DNA of 64,000 nt, taken from NCBI GenBank assembly GCA_963693315.1, contig OY856187.1, positions 78,127,394-78,191,393 on the forward strand, read 5' to 3'. The notes below the pieces were generated by a model. It made no database searches, was not told where the DNA came from, and saw only the letters and a list, made by a program, of their open reading frames with translations. Below are positions 33,862-45,335 of this stretch, in pieces. Source of the DNA: Diogma glabrata. Lineage: Eukaryota > Arthropoda > Insecta > Diptera > Cylindrotomidae. Each line of letters starts with the position of its first letter. Position 1 is the first letter of the stretch. The translations under genes and the position numbers were made by a program.

Positions 33862-35252
33862 TAAATAGGCGTATTTGTTAGTCGATAGACCTTTTATTAT
33901 TTTGGTGTCAACAATTTCGCAAAAATCTTCAAGCACCGTGACTAATGTGTTTATTTTCTGTCTTCTTAGGTTCCATGCCTCCCCACTCCAAATCACTAGC
34001 GCAAGAGGGCGCGGCATTTAAATCATTTTTAATAGTAGAAAATGGTGTGTTCAACGAAAAAGAATGCATTCATCAATTTGTAACTCCAACTGGTGCTCCA
34101 GGTGCAACTGGAACTCGAAACCTAGCCGATAATCTTTCCGATTTGAAAGCACAAATAGCCGCCAATCGAAAAGGAATTCAACTGGTTTCTGAATTGATTG
34201 ATATATATGGATTAAAAGTTGTACAATCTTATATGAATTATATTCAAGAAAACGCTGAAATAGCTGTTCGGGATATGTTAAAAGAAATTGCAAGAAAAAC
34301 AAAACAGAGAACAGGGAAAACGGTTTTGGAAGCTGAGGAACGTATGGATGATGGATCACCAATTCACTTAAAAGTTACAATCGATGAAAAACTTGGTTCG
34401 GCTATATGTGATTTTACAGGAAGCGGTTATGAAGTTTATGGAAATTGTAATGCTCCACGAGCAATTACTCTTTCCGCTCTGATATATTGTCTGAGATGTA
34501 TGGTTGGGCATGATGTGCCATTGAATCAAGGATGTTTGGCACCAATTACCATTATAATACCAAAAAATTCTATTCTTGATCCATCTGAAGGAGCAGCGGT
34601 TGTTGGAGGAAATGTTTTAACATCACAACGAATTGTGGACACCGTTTTGAGAGCTTTTCAAGTCTGTGCAGCATCTCAGGGCTGTATGAACAATATAACA
34701 TTAGGTGATGAAGAATGGGGATACTATGAAACAGTAGCCGGAGGAAGTGGAGCTGGTCCAAATTGGAATGGAGTAGGTGGTGCACACACACATATGACGA
34801 ATACTCGAATAACGGATCCAGAAATCCTAGAAAGTCGTTATCCTATTATTTTAAATCGTTTCTGTTTGAGGGATGATCAATCAGGAGGTCGTGGTTTATA
34901 TGTTGGCGGAGAAGGTGTTCAACGCGAATTGTTATTTAGAAAGCCAGTTACATTATCGGTTTTAACAGAGCGTCGGGTTCTTCAACCGTATGGATTGGAG
35001 GGTGGGGAATGTGGTAAAAGAGGATTAAATTATTTAATCAAAACTGACGGAAGGATTATAAATTTGGGTGGTAAAACTGCTGTTGATGTGGAAGTCGGTG
35101 ATATATTTTCAATGAAAACACCGGGCGGTGGTGGATACGGTAAAGTTGATGAAAAATCAATATACGGTAAAAGAGAGGAAAATAATGAACTAAATACATT
35201 TACTGAGCGGGGTAGTGTTTTTGAATACCGCCAAGTACAGGAATCTGTATAA
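30576..35252 (+). CDS. OPLAH: 5-oxoprolinase (ATP-hydrolysing), four exons
   Basis: ATP-dependent hydrolysis of 5-oxo-L-proline to L-glutamate in the cytosolic gamma-glutamyl cycle (glutathione turnover). Exons: 30576-30929, 30991-31971, 32030-33305 and 33970-35252. All introns are GT-AG, and the joins keep frame (phases 0, 0, 1), giving about 1297 residues; family members are about 1290. The N-terminal hydantoinase-A-like half has [11 protein letters not shown] (residues 8-18) and the nucleotide-binding [12 protein letters not shown] (about 313). The C-terminal hydantoinase-B-like half starts near [16 protein letters not shown], with [12 protein letters not shown] and [15 protein letters not shown] across the last intron. 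The ATG at 30576 is chosen because the in-frame extension to 30549 starts with GTG. No disabling mutation is seen. Confidence 0.96.
30991..31971 (+). CDS. OPLAH: 5-oxoprolinase exon 2
   Basis: 327 codons, entered at TTTCAAG|AATATT and ended at GTAAG|GTTAGT (phase 0 both sides). It covers most of the hydantoinase-A domain, including [31 protein letters not shown], the [10 protein letters not shown] glycine loop and [12 protein letters not shown]. The next intron is 58 bp. Confidence 0.95.
32030..33305 (+). CDS. OPLAH: 5-oxoprolinase exon 3
   Basis: 425 codons plus one base, entered at TTTCAG|AAAAAC and ended at CCCCAG|GTAAGA. It contains [17 protein letters not shown], the linker region and the first half of the hydantoinase-B domain ([28 protein letters not shown]). 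A frame reading on past the donor ends after 21 codons and is intron. Confidence 0.95.
33306..33969 (+). other. 5-oxoprolinase intron 3
   Basis: 664 bp, GTAAGA to TTCTTAG, much longer than the other two introns. It contains the GA microsatellite listed below. A 152-codon minus-strand frame with a Ser-Leu run across this intron is an artefact of that microsatellite. Confidence 0.9.
33769..33857. repeat. (GA)n microsatellite
   Basis: About 44 uninterrupted AG dinucleotides, preceded by three GAGAAGGAGAGGCT-type units (33735-33768). It lies inside intron 3 of the 5-oxoprolinase gene and is likely to vary in length between individuals. Confidence 0.97.
33970..35252 (+). CDS. OPLAH: 5-oxoprolinase exon 4 (terminal)
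   Basis: Entered at TTCTTAG|GTTCCATG, completing the split Gly codon, and ending at the TAA at 35250-35252. It holds the rest of the hydantoinase-B domain: [70 protein letters not shown] glycine-rich block and the final TPGGGGYG motif. The final 30 residues are polar and variable. Confidence 0.95.
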
Positions 35253-35338
35253 ATTGTAGGTTAAAAGGTTTTGTTATATACATAATATATATTTTGGGAT
35301 TTTTGTAAATATGTTTTTACTTTTCAAAGAAAAATAGA

Positions 35339-35344
35339 AATAAA
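35339..35344 (+). terminator. Polyadenylation signal of the 5-oxoprolinase gene
   Basis: AATAAA 87 bp after the stop codon, followed by T-rich sequence. It fits the expected distance for a short 3' UTR. Confidence 0.65.
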
Positions 35345-35457
35345 TCTAAACGGTTATATATAATATATGTCGAGTTTTACTTATTTAGTAACATTTAAGA
35401 ATTGATTGCCAACAAATACAATTAATTTTTCTGAATTTCAAAAAGCATTTAAAAATC

Positions 35458-36882
35458 CGACAGAGTAACGTGTATTAAATTCAATTAAATTATTTTAAAA
35501 TTCATTGGTAAAACAAGTAAAACGAAAAAAAAAATAATAAATTTTATTTGAACCATTAATTCCAAACAATTAAATAAATATTATTCAATTTCGATTGAAT
35601 TATTGATTGGAATTTTGAAAATGAAATGATTTACAATGAAATACATCAAAGATCTAACTACTAATACTAATGAGAATTGAGAAACCAAAAAACAATCATA
35701 AAATAATAGTACATATATTAAGAATCTAGTTTCATAATCGACGATTTTATCGCATGCAATCTGTTTAGAAAACGATCCGCGCAGCGGGGAGTTTTCTAAA
35801 GGATAAGTGCGATAAAACGTCTTATGAAACGAGTTTTTTATGCTATTTTTTCTATTTTGCATTTTTTGTCTTGAAATTTTAAAAAATGTGTATTTTATTA
35901 AAAAATTGTCAATTTGAAATTTTGTTATTATTACTAATTATTTTAATTAATTAAAATATTTAACACTAAGTTAGATATTCTTATTAATTTTATTTACATA
36001 ATTATGCGTTTTAATGTTACAAACTGACGTTTGTATGACCAATGTGACCAACCTTGAAAGACAAAACTTTAGATATCGTAATGAAGGCCATTTCGATACG
36101 CATTTGGGTATCGAACTGACTTTATTTTAGACGCAAAATAAAAAAAATATATATTTTTTTAAATGGAAATTCAATTCAATTTGATCGTAGTAGTCTTTAC
36201 CTTTTTCAATATTCGAGAGAGGGTTATACGCATTAGTTTGAATTTATTGTTTTTTATATAATTAAAGCGAAAATGTTTTATTTGATTTTTTTTTATAAAA
36301 TACATACAATCAAATTATTTATAAAATACAATTAAAAAAATTATTTCAGAGTTCAATACAATCAAATAAATTATTTTATTGTGTTCCGCAGCATTCAAGC
36401 AACAGAATAAAATTAACAACTGTTTAGTTTAGTCTATTAAGACTGATAACGCACACAGTTGTGGTTCCTTTTTTATTATATTTTATAAATAATTTGATCT
36501 TATTTTATAAAAATTTAAAAATAGCATTTTCGCTGATATTATATGAAAAAGAATAAATTCAAACTAATGCGCATGTCCCTTTCTCGAATATTGAAAAGGC
36601 AAAGGATTGAATTGAATTAAATTTACATTGTGACAAAATTAGTATTTTTTATGATTGTTTTTTGGTTCTCAATTCTCATTAGTATTAGTAGTTAGAACTT
36701 TGATGTCTTTCTTCATTGTAGGTCATTTAATTTTCAAAATATGACACAATTATTTGCTATTGTTTGGAATTAAAGGCAAAAATGTATAATAAAATAAAAT
36801 TCATTGTTTTTTTTGTATTCGTTTTACTTGTTTTACCAATTTTAAAATAATTTAATTTAAATTAATACAAAATACTCTGTCG
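35458..36882. mobile_element. 1.4 kb fold-back element downstream of 5-oxoprolinase
   Basis: The ends are CGACAGAGTA and TACTCTGTCG. The arms are long: blocks such as GGTAAAACAAGTAAAACGAA, TAATTCCAAACAAT and CTAACTACTAATACTAATG (about 35500-35700) recur inverted at 36650-36850. A second inner pair (GAATATTCGAGA..TTTGAATTTATT at 36208-36250 and its inverted match at 36548-36600) continues the fold. A small perfect hairpin TTTAGAAAAC..GTTTTCTAAA with a GC-rich loop lies at 35762-35801. No coding capacity and no recognised target duplication. Confidence 0.75.
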
Positions 36883-37776
36883 TAAGCATAAAACGTTGTA
36901 TTAGTTTAGTCTAGTCTTTAAAGAATTTTGTTCTTTCGCAAATATGCAATGCACGCGTGTTCCTCGCTCGCTTACACAATAAATCACTCATGTTTACTCC
37001 GGTATTTGGGAATGTTAGATTTTTTTATCTGATTCGCTCTGAAAGAACGTAATAAATTAGAGATATAAGAAGCGTTTTAAACTCTGCCTATTACACATCA
37101 AAATTTCTTTGGTTTTAAATTACATTATGTATGTATATGTGAGCAAAATATAACCTGCACTTCCATCCATCTAACGTGAAATATTTCGCACGGCCCGCAA
37201 TAGAATCTTAAATATTTATTGGTGAACAAGGTGTGAGAAACACTGATCTAGAGCTGCCATGCCAGGCATTTAATTTTTTTTTGGACAAAAATTTTGCAAA
37301 ATATTAAAGTGGTTAGTCTATCCTTTTTTAATCCAGCAAAATGATTTGTCGCAAATCTTGGCGAATTGACATATAAACTGAAAAGTGGGACCAAAACATG
37401 CACCGTGCAGAAGTTTGAGCTTAATCGAGCAACGGGTCTAGGAATGGCAGTATATTTTCGTTTTGTATGTAAATTTTGTGATTGTCGATTTTTACCCAGT
37501 TTTACGTACCAAGCGGCGTATTTTGACTAATTTCGATTACATAGATATATCTAAAGCTTCCTGCCACCATATTTTTTCATTTCTTTTTGGACAAACATTT
37601 TGCAAAATATGCCAGAGGTTAACTTATCCTTATTTTAATCCAGCAAAATGAGCAGTCGCAAATCTTGGCTTCTATAAATTTTCTATAGATAAAAATTCGT
37701 GCTCTAGTCAACCCAAAATTCGATTTTTGAACCCGACTATCAACGTCATGCTGTGAATATAAGTAGTACCTATAGG
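36883..37776. other. Non-coding tract with a diverged tandem repeat
   Basis: Two copies of a 100-bp block (37273-37372 and 37580-37672) share TTTTTGGACAAA, ATTTTGCAAAATAT, TTTTAATCCAGCAAAATGA and GTCGCAAATCTTGGC, with about 305 bp between starts. No gene seen. Confidence 0.6.
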
Positions 37777-38984
37777 CAGTCCCGGTACAAAGGGTAGGCG
37801 ACATAGGCACTCGCCTAGGGCGTTTTATTTGAAGGGCGCAGAAATTGTGAAAAAAATTTTTGTTTTTAATTCGAAGATTCTTTTTTTTCTTTTAAATTAA
37901 AATATCTAATGGGAGTGGAAAATCACAAAGAAAATAGGTATCCTAAATATTTTAAGATTATTTTAAGGTTGTCTCGAGATTTGTAAGGCTCTCTTCAAAT
38001 TTTCAAGATTCTAATAATTCTTAAGATTTTGCGACGATTGTTAAGAATCTTTTTTAAGATTCTCTAGATTTCTTGAATATTCTCAGAAGCTACTCAAATA
38101 GTTGTCCCAAGAGGCCCAACAGTAATTTATCCCTCAATCTAACATCTTTATATGTTTTTATTAGTTTATCTTTATTGGCCTCCATAAACTTCAGAAATTT
38201 TAATTATGATAAGAAATCTGTGACCTATTTATTACCTAAGTCCCGAATGACCTGATGCACTTACCTATCTCAACATGAAAAGAATATGGAAAACAGGTAA
38301 AAAATTTTGAGTGAATAAAGAAATAGAGTTTTTGACGATTATAAATTACGGATTACAATATTAATATCATCCTCATAAAAATATTGGTGAAACATTATAT
38401 CTTTAACAAAAGATTGAAAACAACAAGATTTTGAATTGAAAGCAATATATTTTTATTTCATTTTAAAATATATATTTGCATTAAAAAAACTCAAAACCAT
38501 TGGTTTCATATAGGTATTTCAAACTATACCATTCATAGGTTGATTAATAAAAACTAGACTTGCCCAGCTTTTTCCGTATAAAAACGGCTTAGGAGTTTCT
38601 TAGGTACCAAGCCAAATTTAGAAAAGATGCGCTCAATTCCGACTGACGTTGAGGTTGATCTCAAAATACAAATTACTTTATTTCACTTTTTAGTCCCAAT
38701 AAATTGGAATCTAAGAAGGGACAGTGGTCACCCATTTAGCGTCAGATAATTTTCAACAAAAGTGCTTTATGAAAAATGTTGCAGAAAACAGAGTTAATTT
38801 GGTACATAATTTATAAAATGTGGAAAATTTCTTCGATGAAAGTGATGCCGATTTATTTTCTTTGTTTTCTAAAACAATGAAATTTTCATTAACAAGTGCA
38901 TTGGGATATAGTAACACAGCGTAGTAATGTAACGATGTCATAGATGCTAACTAAACGTGTGAAATTCGGTTTTTGCATCACAAG

Positions 38985-39588
38985 CAGTGTTGCAAAAATT
39001 ACTCGTAACGCAACGTAACGTAAAAAAGAAATAACGAAATTAAGTAACGTTATTAATAATTACTTTCGTAACGTTTTAAAAATTCATTTGCGTGACAGTA
39101 AAACGTAACGATAACTTAAATATTTTATTTCGTTATTTCGACTTATCTGCTCTTTTTCATTTTATGTCCACGCTTTAACTAAAGATTTTGGTATTTCTAA
39201 AATTTTTTTATATTTGTGACAAAATAATGAGCATTTTGTAAATTTGTGATTTGAACTCACTCAAGGTTACGAGTTCGAATCCCAACCGAAACACGTAAAA
39301 AAGAAAAACAGAGCTTTTTTCTGAGATATTTCCAGCCATACCTTTGAATTGATAAATTCAAATTGCTTCCTTGTTACTTGAGTTTAATTGCTCACAAAAA
39401 TCCCGAATAATTTTTAAATATAGTTTTAAGATTACATTTAATTTTAAAATAACGTAGCTAAAGGTTATAATATAAGGAAATATATTATTTTTCTGTTCCG
39501 TAACGAAATAACGTACCGCAAAAATAAATATAATGCTACAAAAACGAAACGCAGAACGTTACGATTTTTTTTTCGTTTTGCAACACTG
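38985..39588. mobile_element. hAT-type element FB-f with AACGTAACGTAA end arrays
   Basis: The terminal inverted repeat is CAGTGTTGCAAAA. The 8-bp duplication ATCACAAG flanks it exactly (38977-38984 and 39589-39596). Inside both ends are arrays of a CGTAACG / AACGTAACGTAA motif. The core has a tRNA-like TTCGAATCCCAACC (B-box) string near 39265. 604 bp, non-coding. Confidence 0.9.
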
Positions 39589-39829
39589 ATCACAAGACCA
39601 AATCTTACTTCTTGGCTAAGAATGCATTCATTTGCTTCCCAACATTTAAGGCTGGTTTTAAAATTTGATATAGGTTCTCAGCCTTTTTTTATCAAGTCTA
39701 TGTTAAGTATCTGGTAAAAAATGGGAATATTTGAAATCGGATCCATCATGCCTTAATCAATCAGTCATTCCTTTTCTTGTTTTACACGTCAATCGGTTTG
39801 TGCAACTGACTGTTTGCTTGACTGTTGAG

Positions 39830-40040
39830 ATCACTCACTCAGTGACAGAACGCAGAGGAACTTTTTTGTCCGTACATCGTACAAACGGAATGCTTTGCAT
39901 GACTTTAATAGTCTCGGTGGGTCCAATCCCCAAAAGAACTCATGTAGTTGTGGAACTTAGGTCTTAAAAGGTGTCTATGTGTTGTTGTGACACATATTGT
40001 AAATTTTTAACACAACACTTTTTATTAAAAAATTAATGTA
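39830..40040 (+). pseudogene. 3' fragment of non-LTR retrotransposon family N2
   Basis: In one frame the region reads NFFVRTSYKRNALHDF then GGSNPQ, matching the C-terminal block DFFVRTAYKWNSLPES..GGFNPQRF of the copy at 62393-62695. The following 3' end (CTTAAAAGGTGTCTATGTG.., ACACAACACTTTTTATT) matches the other N2 tails. The 5' part is missing and the frame is broken upstream. Confidence 0.7.
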
Positions 40041-40624
40041 ATGGAAAATATTATGTCAAGTCAATGAGATGTAACCTAATTTTACAAATCTCGCACCGAA
40101 TCTATAATTTTCTTTTGAGAATTAGGATGTTCCTTTTGATTCACAGTAAAGACACATATTTGAAATTTTATTTAGAAATTAAACGAATTTCAAATGCTTC
40201 TCCATGGAACGTTTGTCGGTAATCGAAAACCAGATCCGCCAGCACTTTTGTACCAATATTTAGACATGTGATTACTTTTAAAAAATTTCAAAATTTTAAT
40301 GGCGTGTAAATGTATTAAAATGTATTAAATAAAATACGATATTATAAAACAGTTCTACTAGAAAGCAAATAAATAACATTGCTTTATTTAAACAAATCAG
40401 TTTTTGATCAAAACATTGTTTTAATTTTAAAAAAACAACATTTTTTTAAAACTGTTTTAAACAGTGTTTAAAACAAAAGTGTTTAAAGCAAACCAACTCT
40501 GTAGAGGGGAGAGATGGGGGTAGGGGCGTCAAATGTTATTCTTGCCTAGGGCGTAATTAAGCCTCGTCCCGTCTCTGCCTGTAGGTGAAGTACAAAATAA
40601 ATGTGGCTTTAGGTTAAAATTTAA

Positions 40625-41330
40625 GTGTCTAGTTTGGGAACAGGGTGGTTCGAAAGCATTCTCTATGTTCAAGCTAAGGGTGATTTTGAATTCAAATTGC
40701 AAGAGAACATCTCACCCGATACCAACGGTTTTATATGCATTGGAAAGGTAACGGTTGAGTGGCTGAGAAAAATATACACTATAAAATTTTTGCTTACTCT
40801 GGTGAAAATATTACGAAATAATTTTTTTAATATGGCGCGGATGTCGTAGATCAACTTTCTTGATATTTATTCCACAATATGAAAGACCAACCTTTCCCAA
40901 AAACATACTAAAATTTAAAAATAGCGTATTTTCGTTCTACAAATAATAATTTTTGAAGATGTGTATCTAAGGTTTTCAAATTTTATTTTTAGATGAAAAT
41001 CATTATGTGGACGACCATTTTTGAGTGAGACAATGCTTTGCAAACAAGAAGTATAAGCGAAATAAAAAATACGGGGTTTTTAGAAAATGTTTAAAGTGTT
41101 CAATTTCAGAACATGATGGTCCGAAAGTTACATTGAAATTAAAATTCATCAAATTCCAAAAGAACGGCTCACTCGATATCAACGGTTTTATGTGCTTTGA
41201 AAAGGTAATTGATGGTCTTAATCCTATTGAAAAAAGTAAATCGTAAAAATTCGAAAATCTTTTCCTCACACTGTTGAGAATATTAATAAATAAACTTTTA
41301 AAGATGACGCTGATACGTAGGTCGAGCATA
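40625..41330. repeat. Two diverged direct repeats, period about 475 bp
   Basis: The blocks 40625-40860 and 41100-41330 share, in order, a GGTCCGAAAG/GGTTCGAAAG string, AAATTCA.CAAATT, GAACRKCTCACYCGATAYCAACGG, TTTTATRTGC, AAAGGTAAYKG and TTAATA..GATG.CG.T..CGTAG. Similarity is moderate. Open frames in the two copies are not conserved, so I read them as repeats rather than duplicated exons. Confidence 0.55.
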
Positions 41331-41884
41331 GATTTTAATTTTTTTTTTCACAGTATCTGAAAGTTAAAACTCAATATTTTTTATTTTAAATATTATTATT
41401 TATTAAATTTTTAAATAATTTATATTAATACTTAGTTTATTTATTTTGCAATTTGTTTTTTATATTTTTAAGTAATATGGTTATTATAATATTGTGTAAT
41501 TAAATTTTACAATTAGCGTAAACAGAAATATTTAATAAAAAAAACAGGAATAATAAATTAACATGTTTTTATTTATTCATTTTATTTAGAGTAGTTTTTA
41601 TTATTTTCTTATTCACAAATAAAGCTGTATTTTATTTATTTAATATTTCTAATATATTAAAATATTTAATTATTTTTATTCGAATGTAATACTTTTATGA
41701 TGAATAGATCTTAAAAATTAATATTTACAAGTTTTTAAATTTTTATGAAAGCAAACCAACATTTTTGTTTTTTATTCATAATATTATATTATAATGTATT
41801 ATAAATCCACCACTATTGTTTCTTAAAATTGCTACTTCAACCACACACGTGAACGGATACATTAATCTTACAATGAAGCTGAAC
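41331..41884. other. Very AT-rich non-coding tract
   Basis: Long runs of A and T with no coding or inverted-repeat structure. Confidence 0.5.
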
Positions 41885-42177
41885 CTATATGAACCACATG
41901 TAATAAATTACTACTTTTTCAGTCAAGACTCTTAACCTATTTTTTTTGTACCCTGGTCTATGTTGTGGATATTTTTTATAATATTCTTCTAATTTATCAT
42001 AAGCATATGGATCATTTTTATAGCTTTATTCTATGGTAGATTGGGAAATTTGAGCAGCAATACACGCTTCATTTAATACAGAATAACCACCACTCGATGA
42101 GCAGCCGCTAAATTTTGTGCGACAGCAGGACGATCAATTTTATTTTGATTAGTTTTATTCTTTTTCTTAGGTTCCAT
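41885..42177 (-). pseudogene. Broken open frame of unknown identity
   Basis: The minus-strand ATG at 42177 starts MEPKKKNKTNQNKIDRP, followed by AVAQNLAAAHR. After one frame change near 42090 the text continues SGGYSVLNEACIAAQIS, then, past an in-frame TAA near 42033, SYKNDPYAYDKLEEYYKKYP, QHRPGYKKNRLRVLTEK. The codon mix is protein-like and unlike the surrounding AT-rich DNA, so I read it as a decayed coding sequence. I do not recognise the family. It could come from a host gene copy, a mobile element or a virus-like insertion. Confidence 0.4.
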
Positions 42178-44518
42178 ATTCATTGTTATTAACACTGTAG
42201 CTGTAACTAGCTAGCCAAACGTTGATGGTTGAATAGTTGCCTGTTTTTAATCGTCCATTAAAATAGCTGGTCTTAATATAATATTGTTTGCTGATGGTAC
42301 TATTTACAGATAGGAATTTAATATATAAGTTCGTTTTAACCACATTTAAGTATAGTTTTAAAAACAAATCTTTTTCTTGACAGATATAATTAATTTATCA
42401 CAGATTTTATATAATTATAATATATTTATTATTTTTTTAATAATTCTATTTAATTTGAATTTAAGTGACAAAACATTTAACACGAATTTATATTTATTTC
42501 TTAAGACATTGTATTTTTTTTGTTAATTAAAGAACTGTTCTTATGGTTTATTTTGGTTTTAATTACTGCTTAAATCTATAAAAATTGTAATTTAAATGGA
42601 ATATCGTCCATAGAGTGATATAATCAAAGTAATGTATTGTAAAATAAAAGCATAATTTCCGTCTTTTTTTGCACAAACAATATTCTTTTCGTGTAAAAGT
42701 TGCTAGATATCGCCTGTTGGTAATTAAAACAGTTAATGGTAGCAATTGGCGTTAAATACTATCTACATCTCACACAACACTTAAAACATAGACAGGTTAT
42801 ACATATGGGGAAATTTTAAAAATGCCATAAGCGTTCGAATTTAATATGACAAAGCTAAGAAGGTTCAAAACTTCACAATTTAGCGCAACTTAATTTTGTG
42901 TGGCTTAGTACAAAATACATCTTTTGTACGACACAATTTTGTACATAACGTTTTACTATTCGATCTCAACAAAGAGCTATTGGATTCTGAGTCTTCTTTT
43001 GTTATTTTACAAATCGCTTATTAATTACTCGTTATAAGCCGAAAACTAGCATTAAGCAAAACTTAATTTAAAACGTAATTCAACAAAGAGGTGTTGAGTG
43101 GTTAGCGAGTTGAACTTGAATTTGAAGGATACAGGCTCGATTCCCATTTAAGCCAAAGTATTTTTAAATGAATTTTTTACATCCACCAACAGACCGCTTT
43201 ATTACAATAATGTAGTTTATGATAATAATGTAAAGTTTACTTACGAAAATATTGAATTATATATTATGTTATGCCATTACGCACTAGTTCGTAAAAAATT
43301 TATTACGTTACTACTAGCTAGGTGATTTCATCATAAGAGTAAATAATAATATGTGGGTTTTCTAAAATCCTATAAAATTAGTCACTGCACTATTTGCCAA
43401 TATTCTTTTCGTTTTTGTTTAACTTCAAGAGAATTGACGAACAGTGTGATAATTTTATAAAATTTTAGAAAGTTTTTGGAAAACGCATTTAATGAAACGC
43501 CTGCATTGAATTACTAAAATATGTTTCATAAATCATAATCAGCTGATCACAATAGCCAATTTTCAGCCTGCATACACATCTGTCAAATCGTAGGTTTGTT
43601 GTTGGTTTTACTCTTTGAGAAACCGAGTTTTCTTCGCATAGTCGAAATTTTATAGATCTACAAGAAAAAAAACCAAACAAAAAAAACAAAAGGTTTTGTT
43701 CTTCCACTCTGCGCTTTTTCTTCATAAATTTCCATAAATAATAATATTCTTTGATAAAAATTACAAAAACTTATAAATTTGTTAATACAGTTATAAAAAA
43801 TTGCTTATTCTTCATAAAATGTTTTACTTAAATAATCACTGGCAATAACTGAATAAATTTAAATTACTCTCGTAATTATTGTACTTGATTTTATAAAAAT
43901 TAGAACATCTATACAGAAAATATTTAATAACTTTTGACATTTTAAATTTGGAGTTATTTTTAATTTAATCAAAAATTTGTGTTTTTATAAATATAAACAT
44001 TGAAAAACAAATAAAAATAAAGATAAGAGAAATTTTCTTTTGACAGATTTGGCAACACAATTTTTTCCCTCTCTTTTCATACATTTTTGTATTTAAGTTC
44101 TCGTTATTTATATAAACTCTACGTTCATTAATTTCTCGTTTGGTCGTAGATAAAAATATACTATGAAACAAAATTTGTTTCTTGTTTGTAATTGTAATCT
44201 ACGAGTGTGACAACCCCGCGTGCTCCAGTCTCTGTTATTAGCATACGAGTTAACGACAGATATCACCCAACATTGGGAATAGAAGTTAGATATCACTAGA
44301 GAAGGTAATATCTTAAGAATGCTGGTTGATGAACTTTATTTAATTAACGGTCTTGTATTCCTTGATAATACCGCGCTTTTGCTTACTCGAGGAAATGAAC
44401 CTCCGTTTAACTCTGGGACTTTAATCACTAAGTAAGGTAGAGAGGCACATGATCGAGGAATATAATATCTTAAAAGTAATAGTTGCTAAAAACGCCATCA
44501 ATCATATTTGTTACACCT
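42178..44518. other. AT-rich non-coding tract
   Basis: No exon recognised. Short frames on the minus strand (for example 43489-43725) have no domain and no splice context. A SINE-like segment at 43085-43165 is listed separately. Confidence 0.45.
43085..43165 (+). repeat. tRNA-like segment, possibly SINE head
   Basis: GTTGAGTGGTTAGCGAG resembles an A-box region, and 35 bases later GGCTCGATTCCCA resembles a B-box (GGTTCGANTCC). The spacing is right for an internal RNA polymerase III promoter, but the arms do not fold into a good cloverleaf. Similar starts (GTTGAGTGG) occur on the minus strand near 61970. Confidence 0.4.
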
Positions 44519-44679
44519 GGGTGGTTATTTTGTAGCGTTATCTCACTAGGTGAGATAACTAGTGAGATAAAAAAATTATGTTTAAATGATTTCTTTTATC
44601 TAATATAATCGATCAAAGACAAATATTTTATCTCACTTTTTATCTCACCTAGTGAGATAACGCTACAAAATAACCACCC
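44519..44679. mobile_element. 161-bp inverted-repeat MITE
   Basis: The ends GGGTGGTTATTTTGTAGCG then TTATCTCACTAGGTGAGATAA are exactly repeated in inverted orientation at 44640-44679. The left end has an extra short palindrome (CTAGTGAGATAA). No target duplication was certain. Non-coding. Confidence 0.88.
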
Positions 44680-45335
44680 TGCTCCTTTTATTTTGGATTT
44701 TTGGGGATAGGAATCGAATCCAAAGTCCTTTCGGCTCTCATCATTCAGCATTAATTAATCATTAACTTTTGAAATCAGTTATCGTCGACCGTGACGGACG
44801 GTTGGCAGACATATATTTTTGACTTATTTAAACTCGTTTTGAGCCAAAATGTGGAGAAGAGTGGGGGTAAGATTGTGCATATGTTCACATTTGGGAAAGT
44901 AATACCTAAATCTTTCAGACCGAAAAAATTTAAATTTAATCAAAAACTTACCCTAACTTTGGGTGTGCTAGAGTGCGAAAAAACCAAATCAGGGTATTTG
45001 AATGTAGGTTAGTCTGTACGCGCTATGTAAAAAACCTATTCGATCAGAAACTCTATCACCAAAGATATATTTAATAAGTTTTTAAATATTTCATATTTCT
45101 GGAGAATAATAATACGCTAAGATTGAATTGCATAATTCCTAGCGTTACCTAAGAAAATGTTAAACAAATCTGACCATAATAGATATTTCTTCAATATTGT
45201 AAGTTCGGAGAGACGTCGCCATGTAAACAAACCCTAAAATATTAAAAAATTTTGTCAACCTTATTCGATCAACACGCCTTTGTTTATAATCTCCAGATCG
45301 ACTACCAAGTTCTGCAATGATGTTTCATGTAGTAT
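44680..45335. other. Non-coding tract
   Basis: A minus-strand B-box-like string (GGATTCGATTCCTATCC at about 44704-44720) hints at another tRNA-derived repeat. The 73-codon frame at 44791-45012 has no recognisable feature. Confidence 0.4.

Larger units (their letters stand above)
37777..40577. mobile_element. 2.8 kb hAT-type element with nested insertions
   Basis: The ends are CAGTCCCGGTACAAAGG (left) and, inverted, CAGAGACGGGACGAGG (right). They are followed inside by GCCTAGGGCG (37828 region) and, inverted, CGCCCTAGGC (40545 region). The flanks CCTATAGG (37769-37776) and CCTGTAGG (40578-40585) match in 7 of 8 positions. A complete hAT-type insertion (38985-39588) and a retrotransposon fragment (about 39830-40040) lie inside. 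I could not read a transposase; stops are frequent in all frames. Confidence 0.65.

Noticed and set aside
33559..34017. 152-codon minus-strand open frame with a long Ser-Leu run
   Set aside because: It is the antisense translation of the (GA)n microsatellite and of 5-oxoprolinase exon 4; no independent support.
40625..41246. Two similar plus-strand open frames as a duplicated gene
   Set aside because: The repeats are similar at the DNA level, but their open frames are not conserved with each other, and no start, splice site or domain supports coding.
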